A stretch of 64,000 nt of DNA, taken from positions 17,873-81,872 of the forward strand of contig JAAAIG010000058.1 in the NCBI GenBank assembly GCA_015852425.1, written 5' to 3'. The notes below the pieces were generated by a model. It was not told the origin of the DNA and did no database searches. It saw only the letters and a program-made list of their open reading frames with translations. Shown piece by piece: positions 22,713-35,171 of the stretch (its first letter is position 1; each line of letters opens with the position of its first letter). This DNA is from Gryganskiella cystojenkinii. Taxonomy: Eukaryota; Mortierellomycota; Mortierellomycetes; Mortierellales; Mortierellaceae. Position numbers and translations under genes: made by a program.

Positions 22713-23917
22713 TTTTTTCGAAGAAAGTAGTCTTTTTTGCTTTTGGTAAGAGTGCGAGTGTTTCTTTTTTGAAGTAGTAGAGAGGTGTGGAGTATGTTGT
22801 TGATGGAGAAGTACAAAATGTGGATTGCTTTTATACCACTATTGTTTTCAAAACGATCGGCGATGAATAAGCTACGATGCTCTATGGGCACTGCGGCGCA
22901 AATACGATGATGGCACGAACGCTCTCTCTTCAAGAACGTTGAGTGAGTTCTTTTTTTTTCAATGTGCGCAGTGGGAACCGTGTTTGAGAAGGCCATTATC
23001 GTCGAAATGGACGTTCTGAAGAAAAGATTGGTTCGATATCCGAGTGAGTCGTGACTGCGAAAATAAACTACGATCGTTCTAGGATATTAAGGCCGCGTCA
23101 TTTTTGAACAATCCAAAACCAGCGATCGGCCTTTTTTTGGAGTTTCACAGCGGAGTATCTTTTAAGCCCTTGGTCTTACTTGGCTATTGGCAACGAACAT
23201 GGAGAAGAAATGAACTGGCTCGGCGCACAAAAATCAATGATTGGAACGATTGTCAAAAACGATCGATCGATACCCATTTCTGACGCGGCCATTTCAGGAA
23301 CCGACTTGCAAACCGATCGGGAGAGGAGGAGCACACTCGATTCTGACGTATGCTTCAAGGGCTTCAATCGGAGGACACGTACAGTTCTAACGTGTCTTAC
23401 AAGATGATCAAGAAAAATAATCGACTGTCGATCTTTGCAATTGTAAATCGATTTAGTAACAGTGATGGCTATCTCGGACACTCGTCACTTAGATGTGAAC
23501 AACATGAGAGGATGACTGCAGCGCTTCCATGTAATCTTTTCTTTCTATTTCATGAGATCTCCGTTCGCGTCTCCTCCCTGGAATTTTCTGAAGGAGGTGC
23601 CTCCTACTAGTAAAAGGTCCCTGAATTGGCACACAACTCCAGGATCTTCATTATGAGTACATTCGAAAACAAGGAAGGGAAAACATGCAGATGGGTAGCT
23701 CGACAAGCCAATTCTACTTTTTTTGCTGATGCTGTCCCTTCCTTCCTTCTCTTTGGTTTCTTTCCAGCATCATATGCTCTTTCGCCTTCTCTCCTTTCCT
23801 TTCAGATTTTTCAAATACATCACATTTTTCTGTTTTCTTTATTTACAGCTCGTCGACATCTCGCAAGGCAGAATAACAAACGAGTGCTCCACCATACGCA
23901 TCTTTTGTTGTTTCCAA
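22713..23917. other. Intergenic region between divergent genes, 1.2 kb
   Basis: This holds the SDR promoter on the minus strand and the leader of the secreted protein gene at 23918. The part nearest 23918 is T/C-rich, as in a 5' leader. Short ORFs here have no recognisable features. Confidence 0.5.
22829..22835 (-). promoter_or_regulatory. TATA box of the SDR gene
   Basis: The minus strand reads TATAAAA about 117 bases upstream of the SDR start codon, in the sequence GGTATAAAAGC. Position and context fit a core promoter. Confidence 0.55.
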
Positions 23918-24418
23918 ATGAAGTTCAGTCTTGGCGGTCTTGCCATCAGTGCATCCATCCTTCTATCTTCTCTCTTGGACAATGGCATCGTATTGGCACA
24001 TCCAGTCCCGTCATCGTCCCAATCGCGCACCGCAGAGAAACCTATGGCGCTAATCCCTTGTTCAGAGTTTGCTGACTGGAGACCTTATTGGGGGATTGCA
24101 CCGGTCTGTCAACCAACAGATGACGACGCGATCACTCCCTCGGAGCCTGGAGAAGGAAGAGAAGCGAAGGAAGTGTCTTCAAGCATCCTCATGCCCGAAA
24201 GTATGCATGAAACCAGTGAGAGACAAGCCCAAGGCAGTAACAAAGACCCTAAAAGTCTTAAAGACAACGGCGATGACAATAATGACCTCAGGATGCCGTG
24301 TCCACTCCACTGGCCATTTTATGGAGGTATTGGGCCCATTTGTCGACCAGTGACCGATACCAGTACCAAGCGTGGATCCAACCGAGCGGATGGCGATATG
24401 ACCAGTCCCTCAAAATAA
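23918..24418 (+). CDS. Secreted protein with two degenerate C-x-W-G-x-P-x-C modules
   Basis: An uninterrupted 166-residue frame begins at MKFSLGG with a hydrophobic signal peptide (about 1-27, ending LAHP). Two copies of the module seen elsewhere in this window follow: PCSEFADWRPYWGIAPVC early and CPLHWPFYGGIGPIC near the C-terminus, separated by about 80 acidic, Ser-rich residues. The modules diverge more than those at 47476-48591, and Gly-Pro has become Ala-Pro in the first. An upstream in-frame extension lacks an ATG context, and the M at 23918 gives a proper signal peptide. No known family is recognised; extracellular location is inferred. Confidence 0.75.
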   Translation: MKFSLGGLAISASILLSSLLDNGIVLAHPVPSSSQSRTAEKPMALIPCSEFADWRPYWGIAPVCQPTDDDAITPSEPGEGREAKEVSSSILMPESMHETSERQAQGSNKDPKSLKDNGDDNNDLRMPCPLHWPFYGGIGPICRPVTDTSTKRGSNRADGDMTSPSK

Positions 24419-25100
24419 TGAAACAAGATATGATTTCAATCCTCCATTTTTGCCCAGTGTCAGCCTGTCTAATAATAACAAACGTATCGCTTTCTCCTAT
24501 CTACCTCTCTTCTACTACCACCTCTCTTTTGTTGACGCGTTTGTTTCGATCGGCGATATATTGTAACTCCAGGCTCTGTTACTGCCGATAGAGTGCCACT
24601 GCCTTCTGGAACATCAGTTACGTTGGAGACAAAAACAAGACGAATAAATAACAAAAAGAAAAAATGGAAACATTCAAAACTCTGTCGAAGGATCATCAAA
24701 CAGCTCACCTCTTCTCCTTTTTGAATGGTAAGGAATGAGCGGAGCCGTCTCCGCTGATTTTTTTTTTCTTACTGCTCCGTTCGCCGAGGGGGACCCTTTC
24801 TATCCCTGCATGCCTTATTTTGATTTTTGTTGTCTATCTTAGGCAACATTGTATCCAACTGGCGTCTTGATCCCTCTCCTTTCCTTTCTCCTCAAACAAC
24901 CTGCACTCCTCCGTTTCGCCTCTCAAGCCCACTCCCCACATCCCAAGGATATAAAATAAGCAGCCACCTTGAGTCTCTTCTACATTCCTCCTTACAAACC
25001 CTCGCGCTTTTTTTCACACTTTTAGCAGCCACCACCACCACCACACCCATACTCCCACTCACTCGCACATACAATAGCGGTTATACAACCTTCAACAACC
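24419..25100. other. Intergenic region between two related secreted-protein genes
   Basis: This 682-base stretch separates two plus-strand members of the same module family. The last 200 bases are C/T-rich with a TATA box and short CCA repeats (near 25027-25045), typical of a strongly expressed fungal promoter and leader. No other gene was seen. Confidence 0.55.
24950..24956 (+). promoter_or_regulatory. TATA box upstream of the secreted protein at 25101
   Basis: TATAAAA lies about 150 bases before the start codon, followed by a pyrimidine-rich leader. Confidence 0.6.
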
Positions 25101-25400
25101 ATGAAGTTTACAATCTATTCTGTTTTCTCAGTTCTGGTCACGGTCTTGGTCCTCTCGGCGCACTTTAATAAAGTCGAGGCAGTCCCTGTACTCGCGTCCA
25201 TCAAGGGTTCATCGTCCTCCTCTTCACTTCTAGAGCGCGGCGTCAACGGCGGTGTCACTGAGGTCAACGATTCTTCTTCAAGTCCAGCCGACGAGCCCAG
25301 CGATCAAGATAATGGTAGGGTCGACATGATGGATTGCCCTCCTCCAGGTAGTTGGAGCGCCAAATTCGGCCACGGCCCAGTTTGTCGGAAATCATCATAA
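25101..25400 (+). CDS. Small secreted protein with one C-P-x-W-F-G-x-G-P-x-C module
   Basis: Ninety-nine residues in one exon. Residues 1-28 form a clear signal peptide (TIYSVFSVLVTVLVLSAHF...). A Ser-rich linker follows, with a possible single-basic processing site at LLERG. One module ends the chain: CPPPGSWSAKFGHGPVC, then RKSS. Its two cysteines are the only ones in the mature chain, so an intramolecular disulphide is likely (inference). The MKFT start matches the start of the ten-repeat protein at 48591. No known family is recognised. Confidence 0.82.
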   Translation: MKFTIYSVFSVLVTVLVLSAHFNKVEAVPVLASIKGSSSSSSLLERGVNGGVTEVNDSSSSPADEPSDQDNGRVDMMDCPPPGSWSAKFGHGPVCRKSS

Positions 25401-25763
25401 GCCTTCCCCTTCCCAGAAGACTATGCGAGATAAGAGATGAGGGATAATAGTATAATAATAAGATTTTGGTAGCAATAAAAGATATGGAAAAAAAGACTGC
25501 CCAGAATGTTTGCCTTCGGGTTTATTTGCCGCACCCATTCTCTCTATTGAAACAGTCTAGATACAGCATTGAGATGAGTGGCACTGACATCCTGGAGGAC
25601 AGAGGCCACAGACAGACAGACGCGTTTTTTGGATTTCATTCCTTCGTTTGTGACTGTTTCCTTGATAGAATAAGGGGAAGGGGGCGAATGAGAGAGAGAG
25701 CATTGACGTTCTCCTCTTCTTCTCATTTACATTTCTCATCAACATAAGAAACCATTTACTACA
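25401..25763. other. Intergenic region
   Basis: This 363-base stretch holds the 3' flank of the small secreted gene and the 5' leader of the UBX gene. No additional gene was seen. Confidence 0.6.
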
Positions 25764-28375
25764 ATGTCGTCCGTGGAAACTTCTACCGGAACACCCTGGT
25801 TTACTGGCTCGGTTGCATCTGCTGTCGAGACTTCAAATGCAAAGAGTATCCTTCTCTTGGTCTGTCTCGTCCAAGGTACTGAAACGCAACTTGGTACTTT
25901 TTTTCCGAGGGAGAGAAGGTTGTAGACTTGTTGAAAAGTCCTTCCTGGATCCCACTATTTAAATTAGAACGCCTTGTCGTTCCTGTTATGCTTACAAGAT
26001 GTCTTTTTTTTTTTTTTTTTTTGCCAACTTTTGATTTAGAGGGCGAAGAAAATATTGAGAGTCAGCAGTTCGAGGGACGATTCGTCGAGGAAGGATTCGC
26101 AGCCGAATTCTCAAAGCTCGACCTGGTCCCCTTGCGACTCGTCCGAGAATCTCCCGATGGTCTTATGTTTGGACAGATCTGTATGTCAAGTCTCCATCCT
26201 CCGATTTATAGCGGGATGCTTCTGACATGAAGACTTACACATTTTGCGTTTTTCTATTAATAATGTCTATTCAGTCCCTATCATGACGGTTCCAGCGCTT
26301 TACTTGATCAGGAATGGACTCTTGGCTGATTTCATGAACGGATCCGTGGATAACGACGAGATGTTGGAGAGGATCCAAAAGGCCGTTCAGGGTCATTTCC
26401 AGATCCCGCCACCTCCTGGCACGGTTCTTCCAGCAGCTACCGGAGCAGGATCAACGACGACGACAGCTGCCGCTCCGGTCGCGTCTGCCAGCAACAACGC
26501 TCACGTTCAGGAGGAATCATCGAGCAGCGGTAACCCCACCATTACGACCACTCCTTTCACCGCTACTCCCTCTGTACCCTCCATTGCCCCATCGACGTCT
26601 GCATCAGCACCAACAGCAACACCTTCGGCGCTTCTCGCCCAAGCCAATGCTGCACCTCGAGCCGAACAAGCGCAAGTGTAAGTGACTTGAGATCTATGAC
26701 CATTTTGAAACCCCTGTGAATGCCGTGCAAAAATAAACAGGATAATTTGACCTCCCTTCATCTCCTTTCATGCTTGTTTAGGATGAAGGACTTGATGAAG
26801 GAGCGAAAGCTGAAGCGCGAACAGGAAGAACGCGAGGTAGAGACTCTTTGTAGGATACACTGTTTGTTTTAGGGCAGGACATTCAGAACGGTCTATGATG
26901 GATTAACACAGACCCCTGCGTATACGAATCAATTTTTTTTTCCCCATAGGCTGCCAGGCAACGTGAAATCTCGAGAAGGGCGAATAGCAAGGCAATGTCG
27001 GACGCTCAAAAGGAGCTTGTAGATAAACAGAGCAAGAAACTCAAGGACCAGATTGAGAAGGAGAAACGTGAAGAAGCCGAGTACAAGAAGCGAGTCAAAC
27101 AGGCGCTCGAAGAGGACAAAGCTCGGAGAAAGGCTGAACGGGAAAAGGCCCAAGCAGCCTTGGCGGCTTCCTCTGTTGCGTATTCGTCACCAGTACAGGC
27201 GTTCTCCTCGTCAGCGTTTGCTGGAGGCACTGCAGATCCAGATGTGGTCTTGCCCGAGGAGGTTCGAGCCTTGAATTCTGGATTGAGAGAAGCCAGGAAT
27301 GATGCCGCACCGGCCCTGGCGTGTGATTCGAGTCGATTGAACATTCGGTTGTTTGATGGATCCAGTATTCGGAATACTTTCAAGGCCACAGATACCCTCG
27401 AGGCAGTTCGCGAGTGGATCAATCAGGTATGTGTGTGTTCCTTACAACCAGGGTGTTGACGTGAACTGCGCTTTTTTTTTTTTTCTGTTTGGTATTGTCG
27501 ATATGTATCATCAGCGGCCTTAACTTTTCCTCTCCTGGTCATCTTTTTTTTCTCTGTTCGTTTTAGAATCAAGAAGATGAGGACGATGCATACAACATTG
27601 TTCAGTTGATTCCCTCAAGGACATTTACGGACGAGTCCAAGATGCTCAGAGACTTGGAGCTGTGCCCGAGCGCAACCCTGGTACTGAAGGTATTGTCGCC
27701 TCCTTCCCCTCCCTCCCCGGAGAATAATTTTATAGTCCTCAGCGTGTATTCTTGTGATATCTAACATGACCGAAATTTTCGTTGGTAAATTACATGAACA
27801 AATGAAATTACGAAAAACAGCGCACACAAACAGCATCGGCCGCTTATGGTCCCGATGGCGGTGCAGTCCCGACCCTTCTTGGCTATGGCTGGTCAGCATT
27901 GGGCTTTGCAGGAAAGATGGCTTCCTCAGCCTTGTCGACCGTTGCTGCCTATAACCCCTTGGCGGTGCAACCGGCCCCATCCTCGCCCGCGTCATCTTCA
28001 TATGCAGCCGGCTCATCGTCTGCTGGTGGGTCCAGTCAAGCGTCTCGAACGGCGGCGTAAGTACAACCTTTCCTGTTGTATTTTTTGTGAGGATATCATC
28101 AACACCCAACTATCGTGGAGCGCGTCTGACTCTCTCCGTTGCCCTTCATCGTCAAATATAGATCGAAGAAAAAAGATTCCGAGATCAGCTACAATGGGTA
28201 TGTTTGGATGAGAACTGATTTTTTTTAAAAAAAAAACATGCACCATCGGTCAGGGTGGGTCTACCCTGTCGTACCGCACTTTCTATGTTCCAGAGTAACT
28301 AAACGTGATATCCTATCTACCTCCTCTTTAAATGACATTGCTTTATTAGAAACTCGACAAGCTTGGAATGAATAG
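25764..28375 (+). CDS. UBXN4/erasin-like UBX-domain protein
   Basis: Exons 25764-25875, 26040-26180, 26275-26677, 26782-26836, 26950-27426, 27567-27689, 27821-28056 and 28162-28197 are in phase. The N-terminus is a thioredoxin-like UAS domain (WFTGSVASAVETSNAKSILLL... ending PIMTVPALYLIRNG). A Ser/Thr/Ala linker, a long Lys/Glu coiled coil, a UBX domain (starting LNIRLFDGSSIRNTF, ending LELCPSATLVLK) and a hydrophobic C-terminal stretch (LLGYGWSALGFAGKM) follow. Established: UBX domains bind p97/Cdc48, and UBXN4 sits on the ER for ER-associated degradation. The last exon is uncertain. Using the first AG, 28294-28375 gives 554 aa; using the next AG gives YNGN then stop (529 aa); without splicing the frame stops a few codons later. 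Confidence 0.85.
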
Positions 28376-29260
28376 CCTTAGAACGCGTTCCCCGTTGCAA
28401 GTATCCAGTATCTATCGTATTCGTCTGCATCAAATAAAAGAGATGTTATTTTTCTTTTTCTTGAAGTCCTCGCAGGCATAGAGTTTACTTTTATGTTATC
28501 TGATAGTAAACAACGTTGCCTGTTAAGATCGCATTATAAAGACCCAACCGTCCTCATCTCGGGCTCCTACGTTTGAGTGACCTCTTTCTCCCAAGACGGT
28601 TTACCCACGCTTATTTTTCATAGCTCACAACCTCATGCGCGTCCGCCTCTCCAGGACACGCACCCAAGTGGTCTTTTGTGCTCGATGTGTCATCGTCCTA
28701 GCCGAGACTCTTGATTAGAAAGTGCCTGGCCGCACCGGTCTGTTCCACCATAACGTTCATCATCGTTCGTCCTGGACACCACCTGTCTTCTGTAGCAATT
28801 GCTGTCTGTATTCATTTTTGATTAAAACAGTTGTAATCACTGCTACAGTACTACTTCCGCGATCCTTAATACAGGTACCAGGGTTTCCAATATCAGAACG
28901 TTTGTTTACAATGGCGACCCCAACAGCCTTTCTCCATTCTACGGTTTTCGAATGACGCGTGTTCCAGATGCTTGTACGTCTGTACTCCTCGATACTTGAG
29001 ATGATACCGGTCGGCTATGATATCCGTGTTGACTTATTTGATAAAAATTCTTGGTCTTGACTTGAATAGCTCAACTCTACCTCGCTTTCATCTTCTTGAA
29101 TCGGATTTACTCTCCTCAAATAAAAAATTCAATCGATGAACTCCCGAAAACGATAATATGGGAAAAAAAAAGAGGGAGGGAAAGCGATGCAAATCACTCC
29201 CTGGAGGACGAGCAGGCGACAGTCCAATAAGTGGAAGCAAAAAAGAGCAAAAAGAAATGG
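28376..29260. other. Intergenic region before tRNA-Ser
   Basis: This 885-base region is A/T-rich with no convincing frame. It contains the 3' flank of the UBX gene and, at its end, the downstream side of the tRNA, including an A-rich run near 29240-29257 (T-rich on the tRNA strand), as expected of an RNA polymerase III terminator. Confidence 0.55.
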
Positions 29261-29341
29261 CGTCAACAGCAGGATTTGAACCTGCGCGGGAGAACCCATG
29301 AGATTTCTAGTCTCACGCCTTAACCGCTCGGCCATGTTGAC
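29261..29341 (-). tRNA. tRNA-Ser (anticodon AGA)
   Basis: On the minus strand the acceptor GTCAACA pairs with TGTTGAC. The D arm contains GCCGAGCGGTTAAGGC, with box A and the GG pair. The anticodon loop CTAGAAA gives anticodon AGA between TGAGA and TCTCA. A variable arm is followed by the T arm GCAGGTTCAAATCCTGC (box B). The long variable arm is typical of serine tRNAs. Length with the discriminator is 81. No intron is seen. It would read UCU/UCC by wobble (A34 to inosine). Confidence 0.96.
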
Positions 29342-29678
29342 TTGCCGTGTTCATATCGGTTGAATTTCTAAGTTGCCCTTGTTTAGGTTATTGCTCAAAT
29401 CGTAGCTCATGCGATTTTGGTATATCTGTCACGTGACGATAGCGGATATTGGCATCATCGCGACTCAGTCCCGCAATACACTGTACTCCTCCCCCTTTTG
29501 GAAATGCAGCAGTTTAAGATTGAAAAAAAGGAACACGTTGTATTAGGGTATGGGATATGTATATAGATGCAGTTTGTTTTTCAGCGAGTACGGTACAATA
29601 TGTGAGAGAGAAAGGGAAGGAGCTATATAGTTTACGTTAAAAAAAATGTTGTGAGAAGATTTGCTGGTTGCAGCGTTT
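29342..29678. other. Flank of tRNA and RAX1-like 3' end
   Basis: This 337-base stretch is A/T-rich and has no recognisable gene. Confidence 0.6.
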
Positions 29679-32600
29679 TCAGGCTTGTTCCCGTTGAGGC
29701 AGGGCTGCAAACACAATCATGACCAGCGTCGACCAAAAGATACAATAGCTCAGCATCCAGTACGCACGGAGCTGATGACGGACGCGAATCGAGGGTTCCA
29801 ATATTTTTCGGGTTCTTAAGATATGCTTATCCTCGGACCTTTATATATAAAAAAAAAGAGAGTGAAGCAAAGAGATTAGTACAAATTCCTCAGAGCGTAG
29901 CACCCGAAAAAAGAGGGAGGGGGAAAGAGATATCGTTGCACGTATTGGTAGCTTCCCAACTTACATCCTTCCAAGGAAGCCCAACAAGGGCGAGAACCCC
30001 GTGAGACCCGTCGCTAAAAAGATCGATCCAGGCCAGCCACCGAGGACCCCAATCACGTACACCCAGGGTCGTTTCCATCCGCCTCTGTCCATCACGACCA
30101 ACATGATCTGTAACCCCAAAACCGCAATCCAGACTAAAATTCCGATCCATATGGAACCTTTACGCTTGACTTGGTTGTTAGGATGGTTCTTGTTCAGCAG
30201 ACCCAGGTTTTGTTGTTCCACGTATTTCAAGAACAGGGGGTAATAATGATCTTGAAGGACCACATCCAAGACGAAACCCTTGGCAGGTCCAAAAAGATAA
30301 GGAGCCTCAGTTCGACCTTCTTCCTGAACCTGTGTATGAATTCGTTGACGGCATTCCAGAGGCAGGTAAAAAGCTGCTGCAGCGGCAGAGACCGCCACAG
30401 CCGCCGGGGACGAGCCAATCGTGAAGGTCGATGGTGCATTACCGCCGGCATGTCCATCCATGGCCACGTTGGAGGGTGTGGGCGAAGATGTTGTCGAGTT
30501 ACTCATTGTCGGGTTCGTGTTCGAGGTTGCTGGAGACAAGTACGGCTTTGGTGGCTGAAGTGTGGATCCTTGAGGCTGATGATGGTTATTGTTAATAAAA
30601 GTCGTCATCTTGTCGTTGAACCGGTCCTCTCCACGATCATGTTGATTATGACTCGCAGAACTCGACGTCAAAGGATGACCCTCCGAGAACGACGCCGTCA
30701 CAGGTGTGTCCGCTGTTCCATCCCCGTTCCTGTTTTGCTCGCCTTCGTTTGAACGCAGTTGCACTTGAATCTGACTACTGCTGTTGCTCATGACAATGGC
30801 CGGGATCTGAAACTGAAAACTATGGTTTTCTAGCCTGGGCGAAGTCGCAGGCGTAACTCGAATGGTGTCCAAGCTTGCGGAGCTGGACTGTCGTTTTGAT
30901 TGGTTCAAGAGTGCAGACAATTGCCAACCAACTCGCTGTGCTGTCTTGGAGGCCATGTTCGCAGCGCGTCCAGTTCTCGCACGAACTCCTTGGACACCAC
31001 CACGCTTATAAGGCGAGGATCGCAAAGAGGCTGTCACAGGGAGAGGCAAGATCGTCACTATAAAAGCAAAATCCATAACATGTAGTAGTGTGAGTAAATC
31101 AGCGGACAAATTAGCACATCAAAATGCAACAAGGCGAGTCATACCTGATTTTTCAATATCGCGTTTGGTGACGCGATCCCAGGAAGAAGATAGCGAGGAG
31201 GCAGAGGAATGGCGTCGATGTCTGGTAGTAGGACTTCTCGTCTCATTATGACCTGGTATATCCGCAGAAGGTTGGTCTTGGAAGGTGATCACGGTAAGAA
31301 CGTCGCCTTTTAGATCAGAGTTATCGATCTCGCTGCCAGTAGAAGTAGGGACCACAGTCGGCATGGACCTGTCCAGAATGACCATCTCTTCCGATTCATT
31401 GTCAGCCTTGGAGGGTGTTGTTTCCTTCAAGACAGGCTTTACCCCTGGTGGAGACTCCTTGGTTGAGTCCCTTTGAGTCGCCTCAGTTATGGACGGCTGA
31501 TCAGGGAGAGCGGACTTATTATTGGTATTGGTGGTTTCCTGTTCATCGTCCTCGTCGCTGTTATCTTCCTCGTCAGAGTCGTAATCCTCCTCATCATCTT
31601 CTTCATCATACGAATCCTCTTCAGACTCTTCGGGTACTGCCGTTTCCTCGACCGTTGTAGTGTTGATCGTAAGGGTTGGTAATTCAACTACAGTGACTTC
31701 GGTACGGAGCAGGCGAGACAAAAACGGTGGCAACACGGAACTGAGACCTGTTCCGGCTCTCTTTTTCATCCTGGGACTTATAGGACTCTTGGGTTCGGTG
31801 GACGGATCACGATCCTCGATATTTTCGTCGTCTTCTTCTCCTGCATCTCTCTCCTTGGAGTCGCCAGTCTGGACTGTCAAGTTGGGCCGTCCAGGAGAGG
31901 ATGAAATATCCTTCTCTTCCGCTTCATCACCCACGGTACTGGTCTGACCACTTGTGCCTCCACCACCACCGAGACCACGAGAGGCAATGCTTCTTCGACC
32001 CGAAAGTCGATTAGCTCTTCTGCCTCTCCAGTTCTCGTTCCATTGAGCAATGACTTCTTCTGCATATCCATCCCATCCGGGGGCCATGGCTTTGTCCAAA
32101 CTGGCTCGGTTCACGTTTCCGTAACCGTCGTTTCGCGCTTTCATTGAAGTCGCCGCAGCCGCTGCTGCTACCTCTTCTTCCGCGGCCATGGGTGCAGTCC
32201 GCAGTTGAATCAGGTACTTCCGATAGATCCTGAGTGCCGATTCTTGAAGATCCTCAAGACTGATTGTTCGGAAACTCTGGACCAATAGTGCGTTGCCTTC
32301 TCGCGCTGTGCTAAAGACACTAGGTGCATAAGCACTCTCTCCCGACCTGCGGATAGAGACCGGTGCTTGCAGAGGACCCACACTTCCAGAAATCCTGGCC
32401 AGGGATGGTCGACGACCCCACTCTGGTTCTTGGATACTGAGAGAATGATGCGACATTTGCCTTCGCGGCCCCAAAGGCGCCGGTAGATCCATGCTTTGAT
32501 CACCCGTTTCGGAACCGTGTCCGGCCGCAGAACCTTCATCCTCCTCGTTTAAGGAATACTGATGTTGCTGCTGCTGTTGACTCTGGAATTGTTGAGAGCT

Positions 32601-35171
32601 TGTTTGTCGAACTCCGTTTCCGAAATAGTCCTCTGAACCAGAGGGGCGCATGCGATTGCCGTTCCTTGAATTCGATCTTGGGAGGATATCGACAGAACCA
32701 CGACCGCGCATCAAAAGATTGTAGGCGTTGGGGGACGAGTTTGCACTGGGTATAGCTCCGCCACCACCTCCGATATAGTTGCTGCTGCTGTTATTATTTT
32801 GTTGGTACCGCATATGGGATGTCGGTCCACCAGTGGGCAAAGGTCTATAAAGGTCAAAGGAGCCTCGACGAACATCTTCACGACTCGTGTTGGTAATGTA
32901 GTCGTATTGACCGCTACCCTTACGTTGGTTTTTGAGAGCCACTACGGCCGCAACAGCGGCATCTTGTTCTGAGATATGTCTTTCCTCTTCCAGCGAGGGT
33001 CGACTTCTCTCCTCAGAGACTCCGCGGCCACCGATGCCGGACAAGAGACGATTATAGGCTCCAGAGCCATAGCTGTTGCTGCCTGTCAGGGTTGGCGGTG
33101 GTGGTGGGAATGGGGCAGAAGAATCCTGGATACCATAACGTCGACTCTCCTGCGGGAAGGAAAGATGGTCATTGAGAGGTAATTGCAGACTTGACCGACT
33201 GGCAAGGTAGAGGTTGGATCCGTCGATTTCCTGACCGCTGGCACCAATACCAATTCCTGTTCCTGAAGCGAAGCCGTGCCCAGGTGACAACAGATCAGCA
33301 TCCAGTCCAAGTTTCCCGGATTCCATGGCAGCCAGGAGAGCCATGCGTCGTCGATCGCGCGCAATTGCTCTTTCCTCCAATTGCAGTTCTCGCTTTTGTC
33401 TTCGCTCCGACACATCAAATGTCCTACAGAGTTGCTCATGAGCCGTTACATCCTAAAAATGAATTTTCAAAAAAAGAAAAGTAATTAGCGCCAATAATGC
33501 TCACACGTACATTCCTCACAGGCACTTAGGAAGGTGATGACATCGCAAAAAAAAAAAAAGACTTACTGTCCAAAAGTTGAGGTATTCAACTGCACGGCAA
33601 CTCCGGAGAAAGGCCTCAAAGTCGTCGTAGCTGAGCGGGTATCGAGTCTTCTTTTCCAAGACTTGTAAAAGCGTCGGCAACGAAAGATCCTCTTCCTTGG
33701 CTTGTTGTTGCTGTTGAAGTTGTTGTAGTCGAAGTTGACGAGCAGCCGCGGCGGTCTTTTCGGCCCTCTTCTTTTTGCTGCCCCGTTTCTTTTTCTTGCC
33801 GTTCTTGGTCCTCGGAGATTTCTTTTGTTTCCTGTCATTGTCGCCGTTGTTACTGTGATTAGCGGGACTGTGATGCTGATTGAGTCGACTGTTGCTCCGT
33901 CGAGGGGGTCCCACGCCATGACCGTGGATGTTGGGATCTCCACTAATACGATTGGGGTCATTTTGGAGGTACATGTTCACGTTGGAGCTGTCACTCTCCT
34001 GTCGAATCAACGAAAGGGACGGTCGCCAGGCAGATCGACTCTTTCTTGGTTCCTGTTGCTTTTCCTCATCCGAAAGGTCTTGAAGGATCTCTTTGCCAGG
34101 AAGAGACGTCGAAGAAGAGCCTCGACTATTTCGTTGCGCCTGGTCCGACTCTTGACTTGTCCTGTAGGGTCGTTGTTGCTGATTTTGTTGGGACGCAGAC
34201 GCAGAGGCGTCATCTCCAAAGCTCAAACGACTGGTCGTTTCCTTGAGTCGTCGGAGAAAGTTTTTGCTGTTACTCCGTTTTGGTTCTGGTCGTCGTGAGG
34301 GTCGTGAAGGCCGCCGTTGACGAGAGCCACGGCCAGAACCGCCCTCGCCTTCATCATCCGAGTCCGTGTCTTCCTCATCATCCTCGGAATCAGTTATCTG
34401 AGAGGGGGAATCCATGCGTACACTGCTGTCCCAAGACTCTTGATGTTCCTGCTGCAACGGTGATCCCGGTCGGGGATGAGCGTCGTAAGATCCACGACTG
34501 AAATAGGAAGTCCGAGGCTGATAATTATGGTCGTACAGATTTCCATAGAGCTGGGGCGAGGGTGAACGGGCCGGTCTTGGAGAGAGCGAAAAGGCAAGTC
34601 GAGAAGGTCCTGGAGAGGCCGGTCGCTGAGGCGGTACTTGAGAATAATAGCCGTCTTGTGGATTCTGGGGGTATTCTTGTTCTGTTGCTGATGATGCAGG
34701 TGCATTATTACCTAATCCTGTTCCTGATCCTGATCCGCCTACACCTCCTCCTGCTGACGAGACCGAGCCTGCTATTGAATAATTTGACAGGGACGACGAT
34801 TGGTGTTGCTGTTGTTGTGGTTGCTGCAGGTATGAAGGAGATGCAGGTCTCGAGTATTGGTCGACTGTTCCTGCTGCTGTAACAGACGATGGCAGGGGTA
34901 TTGAAGCCGAGGAAGGGGAAAAATGAAGGCCCGCGAGGGTTGAGTTGGCAGCGCTCGAGCTGTTGTAATAGGGGTGATAGGCGAGACTGTTGTGGTGATG
35001 TGGATGGTGAGGGTGTCTGGAAGGTGTACCAGGTGAGGACGAGGTTCTGCTATACGTCGAGGGGACCGCAGACGCTACCTGGGAGGCAGAGGAGTGAGGG
35101 CGGGGGATGAGGGCCTCCTCGGCAGGGGTGAGGGCAATGCGAGGCATGCCCTGGAATGCAGCACCATCCAT
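29679..35171 (-). CDS. RAX1-like RGS-domain membrane protein, greatly expanded
   Basis: Four exons (35171-33567, 33452-31145, 31057-29965, 29838-29679) give 1721 residues. RGS elements are scattered. The first helices (SLPTLLQVLEKKTRYPLS ... FLRSCRAVEYLNFW) lie at about 475-537. A middle helix (SLEDLQESALRIYRKYL) lies near 925-945. The final helices (LPLECRQRIHTQVQEE ... FVLDVVLQDHYYPLFLKYV) lie near 1535-1590. Between them are long Ser/Gln/Asn/acidic segments. Three membrane segments follow, near 1607-1628, 1640-1665 and 1697-1716. Established: yeast Rax1 (about 435 aa) has an RGS-like domain plus membrane segments and marks bud sites with Rax2. Inference: a polarity or G-protein-related membrane protein. 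The last exon uses a T-rich tract ending AAAG as acceptor; without it the chain stops at LGRM. Confidence 0.82.
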
